In this document: piece by piece, positions 1-6,061 of the stretch
Layout: every line of letters begins with the position of its first letter
Numbering within the stretch: position 1 is the stretch's first letter
The notes under the pieces: generated by a model
What the model was told of the DNA's origin: nothing
Database searches by the model: none
What the model saw: the letters and a program-made list of their open reading frames with translations, nothing else
From: DTU018 sp029550685
GTDB taxonomy: Bacteria > Bacillota > Syntrophomonadia > Syntrophomonadales > Syntrophomonadaceae
DNA: 18,096 nt
NCBI GenBank assembly: GCA_035412805.1
Contig: DAONVO010000042.1
Span: forward strand, 1-18,096
Direction of reading: 5' to 3'
Program-made: the position numbers and the translations under genes

Positions 1-16
1 GGGCTTCTTTCAGCCC
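1..16 (-). other. Short hairpin at window edge, possible terminator stem
   Basis: The first 16 bases form a perfect 5-bp inverted repeat (gggct / agccc) around a 6-nt loop. It lies about 130 nt downstream of the ecfT stop in the direction of transcription, where an operon terminator could be. A following U-run would lie outside the window, so terminator function cannot be judged. The stem is short and may be chance. Confidence 0.25.
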
Positions 17-44
17 ATCGGCTCAGCAAACATGCTGGTCAAAC

Positions 45-77
45 GATTGCTTCGTTGCTGCGCTCCTCGCAATGACA
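45..77 (-). repeat. Dispersed GTCATTGCGAGGAGC-type intergenic repeat
   Basis: Read on the minus strand this is TGTCATTGCGAGGAGCGCAG followed by CAACGAAGCAATC. The ends (ATTGC / GCAAT) form an imperfect inverted repeat. Closely similar units of the form GTCATTGCGAGGAGC...CGAAGCAATC recur, from memory, between genes in many unrelated bacterial genomes. It sits in the non-coding stretch after ecfT. Only one full copy is present here, so its repeated nature rests on prior knowledge, not on this window. Confidence 0.6.
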
Positions 78-133
78 ATTAAGGAATTCTTTTTTATGCG
101 ATGACAGCAAAGGCCGTTTTCACAGCAATGACA
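69..133 (-). repeat. Three copies of GCRATGACA in the post-ecfT spacer
   Basis: The 9-mer gcaatgaca / gcgatgaca / gcaatgaca occurs at 69-77, 98-106 and 125-133 on the plus strand (TGTCATYGC on the minus strand), at 29- and 27-nt steps. The first copy is the edge of the repeat at 45-77. The others may be decayed ends of further copies. The rest of 1-147 holds no gene I can support. Confidence 0.45.
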
Positions 134-147
134 TATTGTGTTTTTCA

Positions 148-975
148 TCATATAAACTGTAAAACCAGAACAATGCCGGTAACGGCGATAAGCAGCCAGT
201 CGCTTACTTGCAATGGCTGGGGATATAATCGTGTTCCAGTTATCCCTGCCTGGTAGCCCCGGTTCTCCATGGCTTCAGCCAGGTCTTCCGCCCTCTGCAG
301 GGATAGCCTTAGCAAAGGTACTATCAGGGCAATCACATAATGCCCTTTTTGCCGCAGGCTGCCTTTGCTCCAGTTGACACCCCGTACCATCTGAGCCCGC
401 TGTATCTGATTGGCCTCCTCGGCTATAAGCGGCAAAAACCGCAGGCTAAGGGTCATAATCATAACCAGTTCCTGAACAGGAAACCGGATGTATCGTAATG
501 GAGCCAATAATCTTTCCAAACCGGCGGTCAGTTCCCCCGGCCGGGTAGTAAAAGTCAGCCAGGCTGCCAGCAGCAAAACCCCGGTTATACGGAAAAACAG
601 CCAGCCTCCAGCTATCAAACCCTCCCAGGTCACGGTTAATCCTACAATTACAATTGTATATACTACCCGCCCCGGCACAGCCAGCAGCTGCAGCAGAGCA
701 GTGACAGCCGCCAGCACTAATAACAAGCGCAAATTTATCAGGTAAAACCGGGAAGCTATGCGGCTTAATCCCAGTAATACCAGGATTACCATACCCACCA
801 CTGCTGCCTGCAGCCAGTAGGAAGCGGCAATAATACTGATGCTCAATCCCACTACGGCTATTATTTTGCTGCGGGCATCCCAGCCGTGGGCAGCTGACTC
901 CACCGGGATATACTGCCCTAATTGCAGAGAACTGTTAATGCCTGCCCGCCTCCTCTGTTCTCCAATGCTCAGCAA
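148..975 (-). CDS. ecfT: ECF transporter transmembrane protein EcfT
   Basis: EcfT is the membrane scaffold of energy-coupling factor importers. It joins the two ATPases to interchangeable substrate-binding S proteins for vitamins or metal ions. The 275-residue frame has hydrophobic segments near residues 37-70, 82-100, 103-123, 124-143 and 257-275. Between them is a cytoplasmic region with the two paired coupling motifs, here Val-Arg-Gly at 197-199 and Asn-Arg-Gly at 238-240 in the stretch EAMENRGYQ. The N-terminal LGQYIP is typical of EcfT. The start is uncertain: TTG at 975 has only a weak purine-rich site and overlaps ecfA2 by 41 nt, while AGGAGG at 949-954 lies 9 nt before an in-frame ATT at 939 that would give 263 residues. 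It is the last gene of the module. Confidence 0.9.
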   Translation of the reverse strand: MLSIGEQRRRAGINSSLQLGQYIPVESAAHGWDARSKIIAVVGLSISIIAASYWLQAAVVGMVILVLLGLSRIASRFYLINLRLLLVLAAVTALLQLLAVPGRVVYTIVIVGLTVTWEGLIAGGWLFFRITGVLLLAAWLTFTTRPGELTAGLERLLAPLRYIRFPVQELVMIMTLSLRFLPLIAEEANQIQRAQMVRGVNWSKGSLRQKGHYVIALIVPLLRLSLQRAEDLAEAMENRGYQAGITGTRLYPQPLQVSDWLLIAVTGIVLVLQFI

Positions 976-1774
976 TAACCGCCCCTGCTTCTTCAGCGGT
1001 AGGAGTGGAAGCCGGCAATGCCGGTTTTATCTTCTGGAGATGGTGCAACAACTGAACATGTACCGGCACATTTGACTCCTCTATGTTTTCCAAGGGCCAA
1101 GCTTGCTCCGGTCGTATAATACCGGCTATCTTACCTTCCTTAAGCTGCACCATTCTGGTACAAAAGGGATATACCGGGTCGATATGATGAGTGACCATTA
1201 TAATCGTAGTACCTTGGCTGCGGCGGAGTTGAAGTATACTATCCAGCAATTGGCAGCAGCCGTTATAATCCAGACCGGCCAGGGGTTCGTCCATCAACAG
1301 AACCTGGGGCTGCATGGCCAATATACTGGCCACTGCCACTCGCCGCTGTTCCCCGCTGCTGAGTTCCCTTATCAGGCGGTTTTGATACTCGCCCGGCTCC
1401 AAGCCCATAGCAGCGAGAGCATTATCAACGGCTGACTTAAGCTGCTTCCCTTTCACTCCCCGGTTTACCAGTCCGAATGCCACTTCCTGGCCTACGGTCA
1501 GTTCAAACATCTGCTGCTCAGGGTGCTGAAAAACCAGCCCCAGGTGGGGATGAATACCCCGGCTGGGCAAGGGCTGATTGCGGTAGAGTACCTGCCCCTG
1601 GTCGGGTTTTATTACACCAGCCATGAGCAGAAGCAGGGTGGACTTGCCCGAACCCTCATGACCGGTGATCACCAGAAACTCATTTTTCTGGATTTGCAAC
1701 GATATCTCCTGCAGGGCAGGCCGTGCAAATACGGTGCCGGGCTGGTATGTATGGCTGACAGATTGCAGTTCCAT
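935..1774 (-). CDS. ecfA2: ECF transporter ATP-binding protein EcfA2
   Basis: This is the second ATPase of the ECF module and pairs with EcfA1 under EcfT. Counting from the ATG at 1774 (279 residues): Walker A GHEGSGKST at 38-46, Q-loop VFQHPEQQ with Gln83, signature LSSGE at 138-142 in place of LSGGQ, Walker B VLLMDE at 158-163, and switch His196 in VTHH. Its own Walker A, Q-loop, Walker B and His are thus all intact, and only the signature motif is altered. The ATG overlaps the ecfA1 stop by one base (TGATG), which implies coupled translation; a GTG at 1780 is an alternative. The C-terminal tail from about residue 215 is specific to this family. Length is normal for EcfA2. Confidence 0.93.
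   Translation of the reverse strand: MELQSVSHTYQPGTVFARPALQEISLQIQKNEFLVITGHEGSGKSTLLLLMAGVIKPDQGQVLYRNQPLPSRGIHPHLGLVFQHPEQQMFELTVGQEVAFGLVNRGVKGKQLKSAVDNALAAMGLEPGEYQNRLIRELSSGEQRRVAVASILAMQPQVLLMDEPLAGLDYNGCCQLLDSILQLRRSQGTTIIMVTHHIDPVYPFCTRMVQLKEGKIAGIIRPEQAWPLENIEESNVPVHVQLLHHLQKIKPALPASTPTAEEAGAVIAEHWRTEEAGRH
949..954 (-). promoter_or_regulatory. Shine-Dalgarno AGGAGG inside the 3' end of ecfA2
   Basis: A perfect AGGAGG lies within the last codons of ecfA2 and within the long ecfT frame (codons 8-9 from TTG). Nine nucleotides downstream is the in-frame codon ATT (937-939), whose last base is the first base of the ecfA2 TAA stop. No in-frame ATG, GTG or TTG lies at a usual distance. It matters because it decides between a TTG start at 975 and a rare ATT start at 939. 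Confidence 0.5.
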
Positions 1775-2595
1775 CAACACAAGGCTTTCACCACCTGATC
1801 CAGACTGTCAGGATACCAGTCGTGAGGAAGCAGACCCTGGCTCTTTAATACCGATGCCAGGTGAAACAGCGGGGGTTCCTCCAAATTATACTGCCTTAAC
1901 AGGTGCGGGCTGGCCGCCAGTTCCCGAAAACAGAAATTAGCTACTATCTTTCCCTGTTGCATAATATCTACCCGATCTGCCATTTGAGCTTCATCCAGGT
2001 TCTGAGTGATTAGCAGGATGCCCAGGTTACTCTCTTGGCGCAGTCGGGCTAAAACCTGCATAACTTGCCCGCGTCCCTCCGGATCCAGCATGGAAGTAGC
2101 TTCGTCCAGAATCAGGTAACGGAACTGCATGGCCAGAATACCTGCCAGGCAAACCCGCTGCTTTTGGCCACCGGATAAAAGATAAGGAGGATATTGCGCA
2201 TAATCCTCCATTGATACCATTTTAAGAGCGGCATCCACTCTTCTATTTATTTCGGCACGTTCCAGGCCAAGATTCTGAGGTCCGAAAGCCACATCATCTG
2301 CTACCAGGTTAGAGATAAACTGGTGATCCGGTACCGGACCAACCAGACCCACCAGGTTCTGAACCTGGCTGCGCTGAATTTTGTCACGGGTATTCAGACC
2401 ATCGACTACCACGTTGCCTTTACCGGGCAGCAATCTGCCTTTTATCAACCGGGCCAGGGTAGATTTGCCCGAGCCGTTGGCCCCGAGCAGAGCCACCAAC
2501 TGACCAGCTTCTAAAGTAAAGGACAGGTCGTGAACGGCTGACCTGGAAACTTGCTCGTTAATATAGCTAAAGCTAACCTGGTCCAGCCGGATCAT
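1774..2595 (-). CDS. ecfA1: ECF transporter ATP-binding protein EcfA1
   Basis: First ATPase of the ECF module (273 residues). Walker A GANGSGKST is at 38-46, signature LSGGQKQRV at 140-148 and Walker B YLILDEA at 160-166 with the catalytic Glu165. Two residues depart from the family: the Q-loop, usually VFQNPDNQ, reads VGPVPDHQ so Pro87 replaces the Gln, and the H-loop, usually THD, reads TQN so Gln198 replaces the switch His. I checked both codons in the DNA (CCG and CAG). The ATG lies 3 nt after the rplQ TAG with no visible Shine-Dalgarno, so translation probably depends on ribosomes finishing L17. The order rplQ-ecfA1-ecfA2-ecfT is the one known from Bacillus. Confidence 0.93.
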   Translation of the reverse strand: MIRLDQVSFSYINEQVSRSAVHDLSFTLEAGQLVALLGANGSGKSTLARLIKGRLLPGKGNVVVDGLNTRDKIQRSQVQNLVGLVGPVPDHQFISNLVADDVAFGPQNLGLERAEINRRVDAALKMVSMEDYAQYPPYLLSGGQKQRVCLAGILAMQFRYLILDEATSMLDPEGRGQVMQVLARLRQESNLGILLITQNLDEAQMADRVDIMQQGKIVANFCFRELAASPHLLRQYNLEEPPLFHLASVLKSQGLLPHDWYPDSLDQVVKALC

Positions 2596-2598
2596 AGC

Positions 2599-2940
2599 CT
2601 AGTCAACCAATTCTACAATTGCCATGGGAGCACCGTCACCACGGCGATATCCAGCCTTAATTACCCGGGTGTATCCGCCCTGACGATCAGTGTATTTATC
2701 TGCCAAGTTAGTAAACAGCTTCTGTACAACATCTTCACGAGTAAGAAAGGCTATAGCCTGACGCCGGGCGTGCAGATCTCCTCTCTTACCCAGGGTAATC
2801 ATTTGATCAGCCAGTCTTTTAATATCTTTAGCTCTAGTCTCCGTAGTGGTTATCCGACCGTTGTCCAATAAAGAAGTGACTGAGTTACGCAGCAGAGCAC
2901 GACGGTGATCACTGCGGAGTCCGAATCTGCGGTAGCTCAC
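2599..2940 (-). CDS. rplQ: 50S ribosomal protein L17
   Basis: L17 binds 23S rRNA near the rim of the peptide exit tunnel on the large subunit. The 113-residue product starts with the family hallmark MSYRRFGLRSDHRRALLRN and has TRAKDIKRLADQMI in the middle and a GYRRGDGAPMAIVELV end. The start is GTG, 9 nt after AAGGAGG. It follows rpoA by 17 nt and ends the classical alpha cluster; ecfA1 begins only 3 nt later. Length and sequence are ordinary for a Firmicute L17. Confidence 0.98.
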   Translation of the reverse strand: MSYRRFGLRSDHRRALLRNSVTSLLDNGRITTTETRAKDIKRLADQMITLGKRGDLHARRQAIAFLTREDVVQKLFTNLADKYTDRQGGYTRVIKAGYRRGDGAPMAIVELVD

Positions 2941-2957
2941 TGTAGGGGTCCTCCTTC

Positions 2958-3908
2958 CTAGTCTTCTGGATTCTTGAATCCCAGACCCAGTTCCTTGAGT
3001 TTGCGTTCAATTTCTTCCAGGGATTTCTGGCCCAGGTTGCGTATTTTGCTCATTTCTTCGCGGGTTTTCTCGATCAGATCCCCCACGGTATTAATATTAG
3101 CTCGCTTCAAACCGTTGGAAGCGCGTACGGAAAGCTCCAGTTCCTCGATGGACATCTCCAGAACTTTATCTTTCTTCTCTTCTTCCTTCTCCACCAGTAT
3201 TTCTACCTCAGCGAAGGTATCATCTATCTCGGTAAACAGCTTTAAGTATTCAATCAGTATCTGGGCGGAGAGGCTAATGGCCTCTTCCGGGCTTATACTA
3301 CCGTTGGTCCAAACTTCCAGGGTCAGGCTATCATAGTCGGTACGTTTTCCGACCCGGGCGTTCTCCACGGTGTAATTGACCCGGGTAACCGGGGTATAAA
3401 TAGAATCGATGGGAATCTGCCCAACTATATCATCACTTTTATTGGGCTGCTGATCAGCACTGACGTAGCCACGTCCCCGTTCCACAGTCATTTCCATGAC
3501 CAGTTTGCCATCCTTATCCAGGGTAGCAATGTGTAAATCGGGGGTCAGAATCTCTACTTCCGCGTCAGGCTCTATATCACTAGCCTTAACCTCTTTGGGG
3601 CCGGTTTGTTCCAAGCGTAATATTTTGCGTTCATTCCCAGTATAGTTCAGAATCAAATGCTTGATGTTCAAGATAATCTCGGTAGTATCCTCCACTACAT
3701 TGGGAATGGTAGAAAACTCGTGAAGTACTCCATCGATCTTGATGGAAGTCACTGCCGCGCCCGGAAGCGAGGATAACAAAACCCGGCGCAGGGAGTTCCC
3801 CAGGGTGGTTCCATATCCTCTTTCCAGTGGTTCAATCACGAATTTGCCATAATTCGCGCTGGCATCTTTCTCTACACACTCGATTCGCGGCTTTTCCATC
3901 TCTAGCAT
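2958..3908 (-). CDS. rpoA: DNA-directed RNA polymerase subunit alpha
   Basis: The alpha subunit dimerises to nucleate RNA polymerase assembly, and its C-terminal domain contacts promoter UP elements and activators. The 316-residue protein has the N-terminal domain with GYGTTLGNSLRRVLLSSLPG near residues 31-50. An acidic linker near 239-249 (EKEEEKKDK) follows. The C-terminal helix-hairpin-helix domain contains RASNGLKRANI and ends in ERKLKELGL. The residue before Leu in NGLKRANI is Gly, where Cys is common. ATG at 3908 follows AAGGAGG by 9 nt. It lies 33 nt after rpsD. Confidence 0.98.
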   Translation of the reverse strand: MLEMEKPRIECVEKDASANYGKFVIEPLERGYGTTLGNSLRRVLLSSLPGAAVTSIKIDGVLHEFSTIPNVVEDTTEIILNIKHLILNYTGNERKILRLEQTGPKEVKASDIEPDAEVEILTPDLHIATLDKDGKLVMEMTVERGRGYVSADQQPNKSDDIVGQIPIDSIYTPVTRVNYTVENARVGKRTDYDSLTLEVWTNGSISPEEAISLSAQILIEYLKLFTEIDDTFAEVEILVEKEEEKKDKVLEMSIEELELSVRASNGLKRANINTVGDLIEKTREEMSKIRNLGQKSLEEIERKLKELGLGFKNPED

Positions 3909-3941
3909 GCCTAGATCCCTCCTTCTTATTAGAGGTGTGCT

Positions 3942-4571
3942 TTATCTGGAGTACAGCTCGACAATCAGCTGCTCATTTACGGCGGTGTCGATCTGTTCCC
4001 GGGTCGGGTAAGCCAGCACACTGCCAGTTAAATTCTCAACATCTATAGATAGCCATTCCGGCGGAGTTTTATAGGCAGCCTGATCCTTGATCTCCTGGAA
4101 TTTGGGCGAATCCTTGCTGGTATCCCGAACTTGCACCACATCTCCCGGTTTCAACAGCATGGAAGGGATGGTCGCCTTATGTCCATTTAAAGTAAAGTGT
4201 CCATGGTTCACCAGCTGTCGAGCTTCCTTACGGGAACTTGCAAATCCCATACGGAAAACCACATTATCCAAACGACGTTCCAACAGAATTAACAGGTTCT
4301 CACCGGTTATACCCGGTTGGCGGTCAGCTTTTTTAAAGTAGTTGCGGAATTGTTTTTCCATCAAGCCATAAATGCGCTTGGCCTTTTGTTTTTCCCTGAG
4401 CTGAAGCCCGTATTCACTCGGTTTGGAACGGCGTCCCTGACCGTGCACACCTGGAGGAAAAGGTCTTCTTTCCACCGAACACTTTTCGGAATAGCAACGG
4501 TCACCTTTCAGGAATAATTTTTCACCTTCACGACGGCATTGCCGGCAAACCGACTCTGTATATCTTCCCAC
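3942..4571 (-). CDS. rpsD: 30S ribosomal protein S4, zinc-binding form
   Basis: S4 is a primary binder of the 5' domain of 16S rRNA and a fidelity determinant; in several bacteria it also represses its own operon. The 209-residue product starts with GTG (MGRYTES), 12 nt after AAGGAGG. It carries Cys9, Cys12, Cys26 and Cys31, the zinc-ribbon variant common in Clostridia. The S4 RNA-binding domain is visible around LERRLDNVVFRMGFASSRKE and VNHGHFTLNG. Its place between rpsK and rpoA in the alpha cluster is usual in Clostridia; in Bacillus subtilis rpsD lies elsewhere. Confidence 0.98.
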   Translation of the reverse strand: MGRYTESVCRQCRREGEKLFLKGDRCYSEKCSVERRPFPPGVHGQGRRSKPSEYGLQLREKQKAKRIYGLMEKQFRNYFKKADRQPGITGENLLILLERRLDNVVFRMGFASSRKEARQLVNHGHFTLNGHKATIPSMLLKPGDVVQVRDTSKDSPKFQEIKDQAAYKTPPEWLSIDVENLTGSVLAYPTREQIDTAVNEQLIVELYSR

Positions 4572-4588
4572 TTTCTATTACGACCTCC

Positions 4589-4981
4589 TTATACCCTTCT
4601 TCTCTTGGGCGGCCTGCACCCATTGTGCGGAATTGGAGTAACGTCTTTAATCACACTAACTTCTAATCCAGCTGCCTGCAGTGAACGAATGGCAGCTTCG
4701 CGACCAGCTCCCGGTCCTTTTACATAGCACTCAACTTCCTTGAGCCCGTGTTCCATGGCTGCACGGGCTGCAGATTCGGCTGCCTGCTGAGCCGCAAAGG
4801 GAGTACTCTTACGGGAACCCTTGAAACCGGATGTTCCGGCGCTGGCCCAGGAAATTGTGTTGCCCTGTTTGTCTGTAATTGAAATAATGGTATTGTTAAA
4901 GGTCGATTTAATATGAGCAATTCCATGTTCGATATTCTTTTTCTCACGTCTCTTGACCCTGGTTGTTGTCCTTTTGGCCAC
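4589..4981 (-). CDS. rpsK: 30S ribosomal protein S11
   Basis: S11 forms part of the 30S platform and helps shape the mRNA exit (E-site) region with S7 and S18. The 130-residue protein shows IAHIKSTFNNTIISITD near the N-terminus, GFKGSRKSTPFAAQ in the middle and the invariant end PIPHNGCRPPKRRRV. The start is GTG at 4981, 9 nt after AGGAGG. Spacers are 21 nt to rpsM upstream and 17 nt to rpsD downstream. Confidence 0.98.
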   Translation of the reverse strand: MAKRTTTRVKRREKKNIEHGIAHIKSTFNNTIISITDKQGNTISWASAGTSGFKGSRKSTPFAAQQAAESAARAAMEHGLKEVECYVKGPGAGREAAIRSLQAAGLEVSVIKDVTPIPHNGCRPPKRRRV

Positions 4982-5002
4982 CTGGTTTAACCTCCTTTTC
5001 GA

Positions 5003-5371
5003 CTATTTTTTCTTACCGGCCACAGTACGCTTGGGCCCCTTACGGGTCCGAGCATTATTCTTGGTATTTTGACCACGGACCGGCAGACCACGACGGTGGC
5101 GGAGTCCCCGGTAGCAGCCCAGGTCCATCAACCTTTTGATGTCCATACTGACCTGACGGCGCAGGTCACCTTCTACGGTATAGCTTTTCTCAATAATATC
5201 CCTTAATTTGGCAACTTCTTCTTCCGTTAAATCTTTTACTCTGGTATCTGGATTTATACCTGCCTCAGCCAGGATTTTCTGGGATGAAGGCCGGCCAATT
5301 CCATATATATAGGTGAGGGATATTTCCACCCGCTTGTCACGTGGTAAATCAACACCCGCTATTCTCGCCAA
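5003..5371 (-). CDS. rpsM: 30S ribosomal protein S13
   Basis: S13 sits in the 30S head, contacts the P-site tRNA and forms bridges to the large subunit. The family N-terminus ARIAGVDLPRDKR begins directly after an in-frame TTG at 5371, which lies 10 nt from AGGAGG. This gives 122 residues, the usual length. A longer reading from 5446 would put this ribosome binding site inside the gene and add 25 residues overlapping rpmJ, so I reject it. The C-terminus RTRKGPKRTVAGKKK is the basic tail that reaches the P site. Confidence 0.96.
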   Translation of the reverse strand: MARIAGVDLPRDKRVEISLTYIYGIGRPSSQKILAEAGINPDTRVKDLTEEEVAKLRDIIEKSYTVEGDLRRQVSMDIKRLMDLGCYRGLRHRRGLPVRGQNTKNNARTRKGPKRTVAGKKK

Positions 5372-5390
5372 ATTTATTTCACCTCCTAAT

Positions 5391-5504
5391 TTATCCCTGA
5401 ACTTGTTTATGCTTGGGATTCTGGCAAATAACCATAACCTTGCCATGTCGCTTGATTACTTTGCATTTTTCGCACATTGGCTTTACCGATGGCTTTACCT
5501 TCAC
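5391..5504 (-). CDS. rpmJ: 50S ribosomal protein L36, zinc-binding form
   Basis: This 37-residue protein is read directly from the DNA between infA and rpsM. It starts with GTG at 5504 after AAGGAGG, reads MKVKPSVKPMCEKCKVIKRH, and ends NPKHKQVQG before TAA. Cys11, Cys14, Cys27 and His32 form the zinc site of the C+ type of L36. L36 is a late-assembling large-subunit protein bound to 23S rRNA. It lies 33 nt after infA and 19 nt before rpsM, the standard infA-rpmJ-rpsM order. Confidence 0.97.
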   Translation of the reverse strand: MKVKPSVKPMCEKCKVIKRHGKVMVICQNPKHKQVQG

Positions 5505-5537
5505 AGTATTAACCTCCTTAACTCGTTAGCCAGCTGC

Positions 5538-5756
5538 CTACTTAAAACGGTATGTGATTCTGCCGCGATTCAGATCGTAAGGCGATAATTCCACCATTAC
5601 CCGGTCACCAGGCAGTATTTTAATAAAGTTCATTCGCATCTTGCCAGAGATATGGGCGAGGACCTTATGGCCATTCTCCAGCTCCACCTTAAACATAGCA
5701 TTGGGGAGTGGTTCCAAAACAACCCCTTCCACCTCAATCACATCATCCTTCGCCAT
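5538..5756 (-). CDS. infA: Translation initiation factor IF-1
   Basis: IF-1 is a small OB-fold protein that occupies the 30S A site during initiation and works with IF-2 and IF-3. The product of 72 residues begins MAKDDVIEVEGVVLEPLPNA and ends YDLNRGRITYRFK, both typical. I start at ATG 5756, 7-8 nt after the GGGGG/AAGGGGG site; the GTG just before it would be too close to that site. The start overlaps the end of the KOW gene by 14 nt, so the two are probably coupled. Confidence 0.97.
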   Translation of the reverse strand: MAKDDVIEVEGVVLEPLPNAMFKVELENGHKVLAHISGKMRMNFIKILPGDRVMVELSPYDLNRGRITYRFK

Positions 5757-6048
5757 CACCAGACCCCCTTCCCGCTTGATCTCTGGCCTCTTGAATTCGT
5801 TTCAGGTTTTTCTTTATCACATGATTGGCCGGTAACTCTCCTCTGGCCAGGCAAGTAGCCACATCTTCTGCTCTTATATTGGTAATCTGCAGGTGGCGAA
5901 TGTTTTTCATCTTGGGATTCTCAATTTTGCGAAGATCTCCATCCGCAATCAATACAAATCTTTCATTCACCACTTTTACTACCACAAACATTCTGCCCTG
6001 GTCCCGGCCCGATTTGGAAATTACCACTCGAGCTATTAGATCACTCAA
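5743..6048 (-). CDS. KOW-domain RNA-binding protein (L14e-like)
   Basis: A 101-residue basic protein between map and infA. The N-terminal part (about residues 3-40) has the KOW-like pattern ARVVISKSGRDQGRMFVV followed by FVLIADGDLRKIENPK, as in the L14e/L6e-like KOW proteins annotated at this position in many Clostridia. The C-terminus is polar and rich in Gly, Asp and Glu. I start at TTG 6048, 7 nt after GGAGG; the longer frame to 6090 would run into map. It begins 13 nt after map and overlaps infA by 14 nt. A link to the ribosome is suggested by family and context; its precise role is not known to me. Confidence 0.88.
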   Translation of the reverse strand: MSDLIARVVISKSGRDQGRMFVVVKVVNERFVLIADGDLRKIENPKMKNIRHLQITNIRAEDVATCLARGELPANHVIKKNLKRIQEARDQAGRGSGDGEG

Positions 6049-6061
6049 ACGACCACCTCCG

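Noticed and set aside
81..100. T-run after aaggaattc as an intrinsic terminator on the plus strand
   Set aside because: Only a tiny GAATTC-centred palindrome precedes the T-run, no plus-strand gene ends there, and on the minus strand the run is A-rich.
2596..2960. L17 downstream element or other known leader near rplQ
   Set aside because: Only 3 nt separate rplQ from ecfA1, leaving no room for a downstream RNA element.
2974..3336. 120-residue Ser-rich plus-strand frame
   Set aside because: Complement of the rpoA C-terminal region (Glu/Lys-rich), without an initiation signal.
4720..4947. 75-residue minus-strand frame inside rpsK
   Set aside because: Out-of-frame shadow of rpsK; the rpsK frame has the full S11 signature.
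5372..5446. N-terminal extension of S13
   Set aside because: It overlaps rpmJ out of frame; AGGAGG before TTG 5371 and the ARIAGVDLPRDKR start support the shorter form.
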